Assembly (NCBI RefSeq): GCF_031458115.1
Contig: NZ_JAVDXV010000002.1
Location: 620,001 to 684,000 of the forward strand
Source of the DNA: Pelomonas asaccharophilus_A
GTDB taxonomy: Bacteria > Pseudomonadota > Gammaproteobacteria > Burkholderiales > Burkholderiaceae_C
Direction: 5' to 3'
Length of the DNA: 64,000 nt
Shown: in pieces, positions 42,349-50,584 of the stretch
Numbering within the stretch: the first letter of the stretch is position 1
Layout of the letters: every line of letters begins with the position of its first letter
The notes under the pieces: model-generated
Told to the model about the DNA's origin: nothing
What the model saw: only the letters and a program-made list of their open reading frames with translations
The model's database searches: none
Program-made: the position numbers and the translations under genes

Positions 42349-45150
42349 TCAATTGAGGGTCGCCAGCAATTTGCGGGCATCTTCAGCTGTGTCGGAGTTC
42401 ACGCTGGACTGCAAGGCCGCGTTGGCTTCGTCCCGGGCTTCCGATTTGCGGCCGGCTTTGGCCAAGGCCGCGGCAAGGTGATATCGGATGGCGGCATTCT
42501 CGGGAGCGCGAAGGCGTGCGTCGCGCAGCAGCTGCAAAGCCCGGTCGTTGCTGCCCAGGCGGTGATGGGCCCACCCCGCGGTATCCAGCAGAAGGATGTT
42601 GCGCGCGTCGACCTTGAGCCCTCGTTCCGCGACCTCGACGGCTTCTGCGTTGTTCATCTCAATCAGGACATTGGCAAGGTTGTTCAGCGCATCCAACTGG
42701 CTGGGTTGTGTCTTCAGAATCGCTTCGTACTGCCCCTTGGCTGCGCGGAAATCCCGCTGGCGCACCAGTGTTTCCGCCAGGGCCGAGCGGACGCCGATGT
42801 CATTGGGGTTCTTTTGCAGCCAGGGTGCCGCCAGATCGGCAGCGGGGCGGAAGCTGCCGTAGCTGCCGTGCGCGCGTATCAGCCGGGACAGGCTCTGACT
42901 GGATTTGTCGACGTCGTACGCCTTGCGCAAAGCGTCAAGCGCCGCTGCCGGCATGCCTTTGCGTGTCGCCGCGTCGGCCAGCAGGTTGTAGCCGGTCGGG
43001 GACTTGGGCAGCGCGCGGACGACCTGTTGAGCCCATTGCTCCGCCTTGGTGATGTCGCCTCGGGACATCTCGACGCTGGAGAACAGCGCGAGTGCCGGAA
43101 CAAAGCCGGGCGTGCCGGAGAGGGCCTTCTCCAGGCTGTAGGCGGCGCCGGAGAAGTCCTTGATCAGCAATTGCTGCCTCGCGATGTCCACCAGGCGGGG
43201 GGAGTCAAATCCGGCGCGACGTGATGCGTTGGTCAGTGTCGACTTGGGACCGGTGGTGTCGCCATTGCCGGCTTGCGCGGCGGCATAAGCCTGCAATGCC
43301 TGCGGGTCGTCGGGCAACTTGGACAGCAGCACCTTGGCCGCTTCCAGCGCCCGGGCGGGAGCGCCTTTGCGCAGATGCCAGGCCACGAGCGCGAAGTTCG
43401 CCTGCGTCTCGCGCGGGCCGCTGGCTTCGGCTGCACTCTCCAGCCACTTGAGCGCTTCATCGTCCTTGCCCCATTGCTCGTTCAACAAGGCCAGTTCGAA
43501 CAAGATCGTGACATTGCGCTCGCTGGTCTTCAGCATGTCGCGCAACCGCTTGTGGGCGGCATCGAAATTGCGCGTGACGATGTCTACACGCGCCAGGCCC
43601 AGCCGGGCCTCGAGCAGGCTGGGGGACAGCGCCATGGCCTTCTCGTATCCGGCTCGGGCGCTCGCATGATCGCCCGCCTGTGCTTTTGCATAGGCCTGGA
43701 TCATGACGACCGTGGCGTTCTCCGGGTTGGCGCGCGCCAGTCCGTCGACGACGTTCAGCGCCTTGGCGAGCTGCCCATCGCGCAGCAATGCGGTGGCGAG
43801 CGCCAGACCGGCCTGCGTGCGCTTGGGATCTTGCGCGTAGGCCTTGGTCAGCTCGTCCAGCGCCAGCGCGTCCTTGCCCGAGTGAAGCAGTGACAAGCCC
43901 AGCGTCGTTCGGTACTCGGCCGCATCCCGGGTTTTCAGGGCCTCCTGCATGAGGCTGGCGGCGCGGTCGTGCTTGCCTTGAGACATGTAGGTGGAGGCCA
44001 GCATCTGCAGGGCCTGGCCATCGCCTGGGCGAGCCTTCACATAGGCCTCCAACAGGTCCGCTGCCCGACCTGGGTTGGGCTCCGCCAGTGCGATCTGCGC
44101 CAGCAGCTTGTTCAACGGATTGCCAGCCTGCTGCCGTGACGCCAGCTCGAGATAGGGCCTCGCTTTTTCCAGCTCGCCCAGGCCGAAGTGCGCCAATCCG
44201 TTCAGCATCAACAGCTGCGGCCTGAAACGGATGTGCTCGATGGGAACCGGGTCCAGCAGTTCGGTCAGCGCCTTCAGCGACTTCTTGGTGTCCGCCGGCC
44301 GACCTGCCCGTTCTGCCAGCAGTGCTTGCAGGTAGGTCCCGCGTGGATCGCGCGGCTTCAGACGCAGCAGCTCGTTGACCTCGGCGAGGGCGTCGGCATC
44401 GCGATCCAGGTCGACGTAGATGCCGGCCCGGGCCAAACGCGTATCGGCGTGCTTGGGGCTGAGCTGCACGATCTTGTCGTAGGTGGCCAGCGCCTGCGTG
44501 ACCTGGCCCATCGCGTGCAATGTCGCACCGCGTTGGTAGAGCGCTTCGGCATCATTGGGGGCGAGCTTGAGCGCCTGATCAGCGGCGGCAAGCGCCTCGT
44601 TGAATTGACGCGCCCGCACGCGCAGCGGAAGCTCTGCCACCCAGCTTCCCGGGTCATTCGCGTTCAATGCGCGAGCCTCGAGCACGGATGCCAGGGCCAT
44701 CTTGACGTCGCCGAGATCGGATTGCGCAAGCGCCCGCTCCAGCAGCAGGCTCTGACGCACCCCAGGCGGCAGGCCGCTGGGCAGGAGTCGCGGATCCTCC
44801 AGCATCTGAGGCTGACGGCCCTGTGCGCTCAGCGCCATCGCCAGCGGCACGACCACTTCGGCTCGGTTGACTCCCAGCCTCAACGCATCGTTGAAAGCCA
44901 CTTCCGCAGCTGCGGGCTGGCTGTTGGCCAGCAGCGCCTTGCCCAGCAGCACGTGCACCGACAGTTGGTTCTTGTCCGCCTGCAGCGCGTTGCGCAGCTG
45001 GACGATGGCGCCGGGAATGTCGCGTTTTTCGTAGCGCTGCAGCGCGTCTTCGTAGAAGCGGGCGGCCTTGGCGGCGTCCTGGGCTTGCGCCGTGGTGGCA
45101 ATCAGCAGGGCTGCCAGCAGGGCAGGAAGCGTATGGGGCAGGCGGGTCAT
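42349..45150 (-). CDS. prsT: PEP-CTERM system TPR-repeat protein PrsT
   Basis: A 933-residue exported protein: signal peptide (PALLAALLIATTAQA) then about twenty TPR-type helix pairs from AARFYEDALQRYEKRD through LRAPENAAIRYHLAAALAKAG. Length, export and early IVQLRNALQADKNQLSVHVL text match TIGR02917/PrsT, the TPR protein found beside XrtA exosortase loci. Unlike many PrsT, I see no lipobox cysteine, so it may be soluble in the periplasm. The exosortase itself and the PrsK/PrsR regulators are not in this window. It is 162 bases from the PEP-CTERM gene. Confidence 0.88.
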   Translation of the reverse strand: MTRLPHTLPALLAALLIATTAQAQDAAKAARFYEDALQRYEKRDIPGAIVQLRNALQADKNQLSVHVLLGKALLANSQPAAAEVAFNDALRLGVNRAEVVVPLAMALSAQGRQPQMLEDPRLLPSGLPPGVRQSLLLERALAQSDLGDVKMALASVLEARALNANDPGSWVAELPLRVRARQFNEALAAADQALKLAPNDAEALYQRGATLHAMGQVTQALATYDKIVQLSPKHADTRLARAGIYVDLDRDADALAEVNELLRLKPRDPRGTYLQALLAERAGRPADTKKSLKALTELLDPVPIEHIRFRPQLLMLNGLAHFGLGELEKARPYLELASRQQAGNPLNKLLAQIALAEPNPGRAADLLEAYVKARPGDGQALQMLASTYMSQGKHDRAASLMQEALKTRDAAEYRTTLGLSLLHSGKDALALDELTKAYAQDPKRTQAGLALATALLRDGQLAKALNVVDGLARANPENATVVMIQAYAKAQAGDHASARAGYEKAMALSPSLLEARLGLARVDIVTRNFDAAHKRLRDMLKTSERNVTILFELALLNEQWGKDDEALKWLESAAEASGPRETQANFALVAWHLRKGAPARALEAAKVLLSKLPDDPQALQAYAAAQAGNGDTTGPKSTLTNASRRAGFDSPRLVDIARQQLLIKDFSGAAYSLEKALSGTPGFVPALALFSSVEMSRGDITKAEQWAQQVVRALPKSPTGYNLLADAATRKGMPAAALDALRKAYDVDKSSQSLSRLIRAHGSYGSFRPAADLAAPWLQKNPNDIGVRSALAETLVRQRDFRAAKGQYEAILKTQPSQLDALNNLANVLIEMNNAEAVEVAERGLKVDARNILLLDTAGWAHHRLGSNDRALQLLRDARLRAPENAAIRYHLAAALAKAGRKSEARDEANAALQSSVNSDTAEDARKLLATLN

Positions 45151-45214
45151 CGAGCGGGCCGGCGGTGGGGGCGCCGGATTCTTGCAGATGCACGCACCGC
45201 GGCGGCAGGCTGCG

Positions 45215-45862
45215 TCAGTAGCGCAGCTCCAAGGTCATGACATCGTTCTCACGACGCATCTGGAAGCGGTTCAGAAAGCTGTTGCCCAGCAGCACATGGC
45301 TGATCTGGCCGGGAATGACGATGGCCGGCACGTCGCGCACCTCCACGACGCCGATGCGCACGCTGGCCAGGTCGATCAGGTAGGCAGGCACGGCCCCATT
45401 GGCGGTCTGCGTGATCACGCGTTTGCCGTGGATGTAGCGCAGCCCCAGCCTGTCGGCCTCGATCTGGCCGATGGAGATCACCGTGGCGCCGGTGTCCACC
45501 AGGAAGGTCGTGACCTGGCCGTTGATCTGGCCCATGGCGGTGAAATGGCCGCCCTGGCCCATGGGCATCGTGATCTGGCGGCGCGCCACCGGCGCGTTGG
45601 ACACCACCCGGGCCGGCGCGGCGCCCATCATCAGCGCCTGCCGGCGCCCGCCGATGTCCACGATCGCGCGACCTTCCTCCAGCGCGACCAGCCGCACCCC
45701 GTTGCTGGTGGCGCCGACTGCCAGCGTGCGCGGCTCGCCGTCGATCAGCAGCAACGCGAAGCGCCCGCCCATCATGCCGTTGAGCTGGACCTGCTGCGCC
45801 CAGGCGGGCGATGTCAGGGCCAGCCCCAGCAGCAGGGACGGCAGGAGCCGGGCGAGGCGCAT
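45215..45862 (-). CDS. Retropepsin-like aspartic protease, exported (clan AA)
   Basis: A 215-residue protein with signal peptide LLPSLLLGLALTSPAWAQ. The protease core is GQVTTFLVDTGATVISI (active-site D-T-G-A) with the downstream HVLLGNSFLNRFQ that closes the fold, as in TIGR02281. Such proteins work as homodimers, since only one D-T-G is present. The target is unknown. It is co-directional with YajQ, starting 1 base after it, and 64 bases from PrsT. Confidence 0.88.
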   Translation of the reverse strand: MRLARLLPSLLLGLALTSPAWAQQVQLNGMMGGRFALLLIDGEPRTLAVGATSNGVRLVALEEGRAIVDIGGRRQALMMGAAPARVVSNAPVARRQITMPMGQGGHFTAMGQINGQVTTFLVDTGATVISIGQIEADRLGLRYIHGKRVITQTANGAVPAYLIDLASVRIGVVEVRDVPAIVIPGQISHVLLGNSFLNRFQMRRENDVMTLELRY

Positions 45863-45863
45863 G

Positions 45864-46352
45864 TCAGTCGCGGAAGTTGTTGTAGGTCAGCGGCGTGTCG
45901 CTGAAGCTCTTCTTCAGGTGCGCGATGGCCGTCTGCAGGTCGTCGCGGTTCTTGCCGGTCACGCGCACCGCGTCGCCCTGGATGCTGGCCTGCACCTTGA
46001 GCTTGCTGTCCTTCAGCGAGCTGACGATCTTCTTGGCCAGCGTGGCTTCGATGCCTTCCTTGATCTTGTAGACCTGGCGGACCTTGTCGCCGCCCAGCTT
46101 CTCGATCTTGTCCTGCTTGTCCAGGAAACTGATGACCACGTCCTGCTTGGTCAGCTTGGCGTACAGCACGGCCTCGATCTGCTCCAGCTGGAACTCGCTG
46201 TCGCCGGTGCTGTGGATTTCCTTGTCCTTCAGCTCGACCTTGGCGCCCGTACCCTTGAAGTCGAAACGGGTGCCGATTTCCTTGATGCTGTTGTCCACGC
46301 CATTGCGGATCTTGACGTGGTCGGGTTCGAGAACGGTGTCGAAGCTGGGCAT
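45864..46352 (-). CDS. yajQ: YajQ family cyclic-di-GMP-binding protein
   Basis: A 162-residue protein with two ferredoxin-like domains. MPSFDTVLEPDHVKIRNGVD at the start and IASxxKDSKLKVQASIQGDAVRVTGKNRDDLQ-type text toward the end (SSLKDSKLKVQASIQG here) define the family; related proteins bind c-di-GMP and partner with transcription factors. It is divergent from murB across only 39 bases, so their promoters overlap. Confidence 0.95.
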   Translation of the reverse strand: MPSFDTVLEPDHVKIRNGVDNSIKEIGTRFDFKGTGAKVELKDKEIHSTGDSEFQLEQIEAVLYAKLTKQDVVISFLDKQDKIEKLGGDKVRQVYKIKEGIEATLAKKIVSSLKDSKLKVQASIQGDAVRVTGKNRDDLQTAIAHLKKSFSDTPLTYNNFRD

Positions 46353-46391
46353 CGCGGGAAAACGGTTGAATGAATAAGCGAAAATTTTCCC

Positions 46392-47489
46392 ATGTCCTCG
46401 CAGTCCCAGCCCCCCTCAAACGCAGTGCCCCACGCTGTGCCAATTCCCGTCCAGGCCTTGCAGATCGAGGCCGATGTCAATCTCAGGCCCTACAACACCT
46501 TCGGTCTGCCGGCCCTGGCGAAACGGCTGGTGCGCATCCGCGAGGCCGCCGACGTGCGCCGCATCGTGGATCACCCGGACTTGGGGCGTGCGCCGAAGTT
46601 CGTGCTGGGCGGTGGTAGCAACCTGGTGCTGACCAAGGATGTGGAGGCGGTCGTGCTGAAGGTCGAGATCCCCGGCATCCGCCTGCTGGAGGAGCGCGCC
46701 GATGCATGGATCGTGGAGGCGGGCGCCGGCGTCGTCTGGCACGACCTGGTGCAGTGGACGCTGGACCACGGCTATCCCGGCCTGGAAAACATGGCGCTGA
46801 TCCCCGGCACCGTGGGCGCGGCACCGGTGCAGAACATCGGCGCCTACGGCATCGAGGTGAAGGACCGCCTGGAGGCGGTGGAGGTGATGGACCTGGTGAC
46901 CGGTCGGCCGGCGCTGCTGCCGGCTGAGGTGTGCCGCTTCGGCTACCGCGACAGCGTGTTCAAGCACAGCGATTTCGGCGGCCTCGCCGGCAAGAGCGTC
47001 ATCACCCGGGTGCGCTTCCGCCTCCCGCGGCCCTGGCAGCCGGTGCTGGGCTATCTGGAGATCGAGCGCAAGATGCAGGAAACCGGCATCACGGCACCGG
47101 ATGCGCGCCAGATCTTCGACTGGATCGTCGCGGTGCGCCGCGCCAAGCTGCCGGACCCGGCGGTCATCGGCAACGCGGGCAGCTTCTTCAAGAACCCGGT
47201 GGTGACTGCCGAGCAGTGCAAGGACATCATCGGCCGCGACCCCGGCATCGTGCACTACCCCATGCCCGACGGCAGCGTGAAGCTGGCCGCCGGCTGGATG
47301 ATCGATGCCTGTGGCTGGAAGGGAAAGACCGTGGGCGGCGCGGCCGTCTATGAGAAGCAGGCGCTGGTGCTGGTGAATCGCAGCGGCGAGGCGCGGGGCG
47401 CCGAGGTCGTCACGCTGGCGCGGGCCATCCAGGAGAGCGTCTACGGCCGCTTCGGCATCCGGCTCGAACCGGAGCCGGTCGTCGTCTAG
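46392..47489 (+). CDS. murB: UDP-N-acetylenolpyruvoylglucosamine reductase
   Basis: A 365-residue FAD enzyme reducing UDP-GlcNAc-enolpyruvate to UDP-MurNAc with NADPH. Seen: NLRPYNTFGLPALAKRLV, the FAD loop VLGGGSNLVLT, IPGTVGAAPVQNIGAYGIE and AGWMIDACGWKGKTVGG. The C-terminal Glu of the catalytic triad is in GIRLEPEPVVV. Type I MurB length. It is transcribed divergently from yajQ; a short hairpin (47501-47516) follows its stop. Confidence 0.96.
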   Translation: MSSQSQPPSNAVPHAVPIPVQALQIEADVNLRPYNTFGLPALAKRLVRIREAADVRRIVDHPDLGRAPKFVLGGGSNLVLTKDVEAVVLKVEIPGIRLLEERADAWIVEAGAGVVWHDLVQWTLDHGYPGLENMALIPGTVGAAPVQNIGAYGIEVKDRLEAVEVMDLVTGRPALLPAEVCRFGYRDSVFKHSDFGGLAGKSVITRVRFRLPRPWQPVLGYLEIERKMQETGITAPDARQIFDWIVAVRRAKLPDPAVIGNAGSFFKNPVVTAEQCKDIIGRDPGIVHYPMPDGSVKLAAGWMIDACGWKGKTVGGAAVYEKQALVLVNRSGEARGAEVVTLARAIQESVYGRFGIRLEPEPVVV

Positions 47490-47562
47490 AGGTGAATCAT
47501 GCCGCCCCAAGGCGGTGTACCGGGTTGATCATGCCTCCTCTGGACCCTGCGGGAGGATGGCG

Positions 47563-48390
47563 ATGAGCGGACACCGATGGCGCCGGCGGGTGCTGCTGGC
47601 TTGGTTGGGCGGACTGGGTGTGCCGGCAGTGGCGCTGGAGCCGCTGCTGGCAAAGAGCGCGCCGGCGGGTATTGACCCCAAGCCCTATCTGGTCAGCGAG
47701 AAGCTGGACGGCGTGCGGGCGCTGTGGGACGGGCGGGTGCTGCGGTTCCGCAGCGGGCGGGTGATCGCGGCGCCGGCGTGGTTCCTGGCGCAGTTGCCGA
47801 AAGAGCCGCTGGACGGCGAGTTGTGGATCGCACGCCGCAGCTTCGATGCGCTGTCGGCCGCGGTGCGGCGCAGCGAGCCGGTGGACGCCGAGTGGCGGCG
47901 CATCCGCTATCACGTGTTCGAGTTGCCGGCGGGCGCAGGCAGCTTCGAGCAGCGCGCCCAGATGCTGAAGGGGCTGGCGGGCGGTGTGGTGGTGCCGGTC
48001 GAGCAGTGGCGGCTGGCGTCGACAGCTGCGCTGCAAGCCCGGCTCAGGGAGGTCGTGGCCGGCGGCGGCGAGGGACTAATGCTGCATCGCGCGGACGAGC
48101 CGCTGGCATCCGGTCGCAGCGATCTGCTGCTGAAGCTCAAGCCCGAAGCGGACGCCGAGGCTGTCGTCGTGGGCCATGAGCCCGGCAGGGGCCGCTTCGC
48201 CGGCCTGCTGGGCGCGCTGGAGTTGCAGACGCCGGAGGGCGTGCGCTTCCAGCTGGGCACCGGCTTCAGTGAAGCCCAGCGCCGCGATCCACCGCCGCTG
48301 GGCACCGTCGTCACCTACCGCTACCGGGAGCTGACTCCCAACGGCAAGCCGCGATTCGCGAGCTTTGTCCGCGTCGCCGACGCGTTCTGA
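47563..48390 (+). CDS. Secreted ATP-dependent DNA ligase (LigE-like)
   Basis: A 275-residue minimal ATP-dependent ligase. Motif I is LVSEKLDGVRALWDG with the adenylated Lys; motifs III-V follow as YHVFELPAG, GEGLMLHRADEPL and LLKLKP, and an OB-fold closes the protein. An N-terminal arginine-rich leader plus hydrophobic stretch (HRWRRRVLLAWLGGLGVPAV) marks export, perhaps through Tat. Lig E enzymes of this size are periplasmic and are thought to act on extracellular or incoming DNA. ATG 47563 has GGGAGG six bases upstream. Confidence 0.88.
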   Translation: MSGHRWRRRVLLAWLGGLGVPAVALEPLLAKSAPAGIDPKPYLVSEKLDGVRALWDGRVLRFRSGRVIAAPAWFLAQLPKEPLDGELWIARRSFDALSAAVRRSEPVDAEWRRIRYHVFELPAGAGSFEQRAQMLKGLAGGVVVPVEQWRLASTAALQARLREVVAGGGEGLMLHRADEPLASGRSDLLLKLKPEADAEAVVVGHEPGRGRFAGLLGALELQTPEGVRFQLGTGFSEAQRRDPPPLGTVVTYRYRELTPNGKPRFASFVRVADAF

Positions 48391-48394
48391 CGCC

Positions 48395-48475
48395 TCAGAG
48401 CCAGCGGATGATGTGCTGCAGCCATCGCGGCAGCGGACGGCCGGGGACGTAGGTCTGGCGGTAGGGGCTGTACAT
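48395..48475 (-). CDS. 26-codon ORF behind a LexA box
   Basis: Minus-strand ATG 48475 to TGA 48395 codes for a 26-residue peptide ending PRWLQHIIRWL: basic, with an amphipathic aromatic tail. A strong Shine-Dalgarno (AAGGAG) lies 8 bases upstream, and the LexA palindrome 48492-48517 sits just above that, leaving a leader of under 20 bases. It lies between argG and the convergent ligase gene (5 bases from its stop). I do not recognise the peptide. An antimicrobial- or TisB-like membrane peptide is one guess; it might equally be a regulatory leader. Confidence 0.5.
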   Translation of the reverse strand: MYSPYRQTYVPGRPLPRWLQHIIRWL

Positions 48476-48491
48476 GGTCGGGCTCCTTAAC

Positions 48492-48517
48492 GAATACTGT
48501 AATTCTATACAGTATTC
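48492..48517 (-). promoter_or_regulatory. LexA-type SOS box (perfect palindrome)
   Basis: GAATACTGTA and TACAGTATTC form a perfect 10+10 bp inverted repeat around six bases. The core TACTGTAATTCTATACAGTA fits the CTGT-N8-ACAG consensus and the longer TACTGT/ACAGTA arms of the enterobacterial box, which also applies in betaproteobacteria. On the minus strand TATAGAAT inside it could be the -10, so LexA would block the promoter directly. The nearest downstream gene is the 26-codon ORF. Confidence 0.85.
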
Positions 48518-48549
48518 ATTCAATCTGGGCAGCCCTACCTGCCTGGGGT

Positions 48550-49866
48550 TTACTCCAGGCGCGGCAAGCCGCCGCCAGCCAGCAGGCCCGCGCCGGTGTA
48601 GATGCCCAGCTTGCCGCGCGTGTCGGTGATGTCCAGGTTGCGCATGGTCAGCTGGCCGATGCGGTCGGCGGGGCTGAATGGTGCGTCCTCGACCTTTTCC
48701 ATGGACAGGCGCTCGGGCGCATAGGTCAGGTTGGCGCTGCGGGTGTCGAGGATGGAGTAGTCGTTGCCGCGGCGCAGTTCGATGGCGACCTCACCGGTCA
48801 CGGCGCGGGCGATCCAGCGCTGGGCGGCTTCGCGCAGCATGATGGCCTGCGGGTCGAACCAGCGGCCCTGGTACAGCAGGCGGCCCAGCTTCATGCCGTT
48901 GATGCGGTACTGCTCGATGGTGTCCTCGTTGTGGATGCCGGTGACCAGGCGCTCGTAGGCGATGTGCAGCAGCGCCAGGCCCGGGGCCTCGTAGATGCCG
49001 CGGCTCTTGGCTTCGATGATGCGGTTCTCGATCTGATCGCTCATGCCCAGGCCGTGGCGGCCGCCGATGACGTTGGCCTCGGCCAGCAGCGCCACCGGAT
49101 CGCGGAACTCGACGCCGTTCAGCGCGACGGGCACGCCTTCCTCGAAGCGCACCGTCACCGTTTCAGCCTTGACGACGACGTCCTCGCGCCAGAACGCCAC
49201 GCCCATGATGGGGTTGACGATCTTGATGCCGCTGTTCAGGTGCTCCAGGTCCTTGGCCTCGTGCGTGGCACCCAGCATGTTGGAGTCGGTGGAGTAGGCC
49301 TTCTCGGCGCTCATCTTGTAGGCGAAGCCGTTGGCCGTCATGAAGGCCGACATTTCCGAGCGGCCGCCCAGTTCGTCGATGAAGGTCTGGTCCAGCCAGG
49401 GCTTGTAGATCTTCAGCGACGGGTTGGTCAGCAGGCCGTAGCGGTAGAAGCGCTCGATGTCGTTGCCCTTGAAGGTCGAGCCGTCGCCCCAGATGTTGAC
49501 GCCGTCGGCCTGCATCGCGGCCACCAGCATCGTGCCGGTCACGGCGCGGCCGATGGGCGTGGTGTTGAAGTAGGTGACGCCCGCAGTGCTGATGTGGAAG
49601 GCGCCGGCCTGCAGCGCGGCGATGCCCTCGGCGACCAGCTGCGTGCGGCAGTCCACCAGCACGGCCTTCTCGGCACCGTACAGCATGGCCTTGCGCGGGA
49701 TCTCGTCGTAGTCGGGCTCGTCGGGTTGGCCCAGGTTGGCCGTGTAGGCATAGGGCAGGGCGCCCTTCTTCTTCATCCAGTGCAGCGCGGCCGAGGTGTC
49801 GAGGCCGCCGGAGAAGGCGATGCCGACCTTCTGGCCGACGGGAACGGATTGCAGGATGGTGGACAT
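48550..49866 (-). CDS. argG: Argininosuccinate synthase
   Basis: A 438-residue enzyme joining citrulline and aspartate with ATP, the step after ArgF. The nucleotide loop is AFSGGLDTSAALHWM, followed by YTANLGQP and GDGSTFKGNDIERFYRYG. It is the longer (E. coli-like) type of argG. It is co-directional with yaeQ (25 bases between). No proper terminator follows; a short GC hairpin overlaps its stop and then the SOS-like palindrome begins. Confidence 0.97.
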   Translation of the reverse strand: MSTILQSVPVGQKVGIAFSGGLDTSAALHWMKKKGALPYAYTANLGQPDEPDYDEIPRKAMLYGAEKAVLVDCRTQLVAEGIAALQAGAFHISTAGVTYFNTTPIGRAVTGTMLVAAMQADGVNIWGDGSTFKGNDIERFYRYGLLTNPSLKIYKPWLDQTFIDELGGRSEMSAFMTANGFAYKMSAEKAYSTDSNMLGATHEAKDLEHLNSGIKIVNPIMGVAFWREDVVVKAETVTVRFEEGVPVALNGVEFRDPVALLAEANVIGGRHGLGMSDQIENRIIEAKSRGIYEAPGLALLHIAYERLVTGIHNEDTIEQYRINGMKLGRLLYQGRWFDPQAIMLREAAQRWIARAVTGEVAIELRRGNDYSILDTRSANLTYAPERLSMEKVEDAPFSPADRIGQLTMRNLDITDTRGKLGIYTGAGLLAGGGLPRLE

Positions 49867-49891
49867 GGTGTCGGTCTTCGGGGTGGGACGG

Positions 49892-50452
49892 TTATTCGGC
49901 GGGCGTCTTCAACGCGACGGGATGGATCTCGACGGAGGCGTCAGCGGTGGACACGTAGACGCTGCCGTCCTGGATGCTGATCTGCAGCTGCATGCTGCGC
50001 GCGGCCAGTGCAGCCAGGGCCTGCGACTGCTCGGCGGGAATCTGCCAGACGGCCAGCTTGGGCGTGCGCGTCAGCTTGTTTTCCAGATTGCGCCACCAGA
50101 CCTCGGTGCTGGACGCGAAGCTGTAGACACTGACGCGTTCGCTGCGGCCATGGGCCTTCATGAGGCGGCGGTCATCGGGCTGGCCCAGGTCAATCCAGTG
50201 CACCACGTCGCCGGTCAGGTCCAGCTGCCAGAGGTCGGGCTCGTCCACGTCGGACAGTCCCTTGGTGAACTCCAGCTTGCCGCGCAGGTCGTCGGCCGGC
50301 AGGTTCAGCGCGAAGGCCAGCACGCGGATCATCAGCCGTTCTTCGGTCTCGCTGGGGTGGCAGGCCAGCACGAGGTTGTGGTCACCGTAGACATGGCGGT
50401 CCATGTCGGCGATCTGCAGCTGGGCTTTATAGATGGTGGCTTTGAGCGCCAT
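49892..50452 (-). CDS. yaeQ: YaeQ family protein
   Basis: A 186-residue protein matching YaeQ: ALKATIYKAQLQIADMDRHV, then SETEERLMIRVLAFALNL and ELWQLDLTGD-like DLWQLDLTGDVVHWIDLGQP. The fold resembles a restriction-endonuclease-like nuclease; the role is unclear, possibly in RfaH-related transcription suppression. It is the first gene of the yaeQ-argG unit and is divergent from the coiled-coil protein gene (132-base spacer). Confidence 0.93.
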   Translation of the reverse strand: MALKATIYKAQLQIADMDRHVYGDHNLVLACHPSETEERLMIRVLAFALNLPADDLRGKLEFTKGLSDVDEPDLWQLDLTGDVVHWIDLGQPDDRRLMKAHGRSERVSVYSFASSTEVWWRNLENKLTRTPKLAVWQIPAEQSQALAALAARSMQLQISIQDGSVYVSTADASVEIHPVALKTPAE

Positions 50453-50584
50453 TCGGGGCGTTGGCGGCGGGCGCCATGTACAAGGTGGTAACGAAAGGGC
50501 AGCCGGTGATTATCGCGGCGAAGCCTCGTGGCATCATTCCGCCCTTCAGTTCCGAACCTTCGCAACCCAAGTTGCGCCCTCGTC

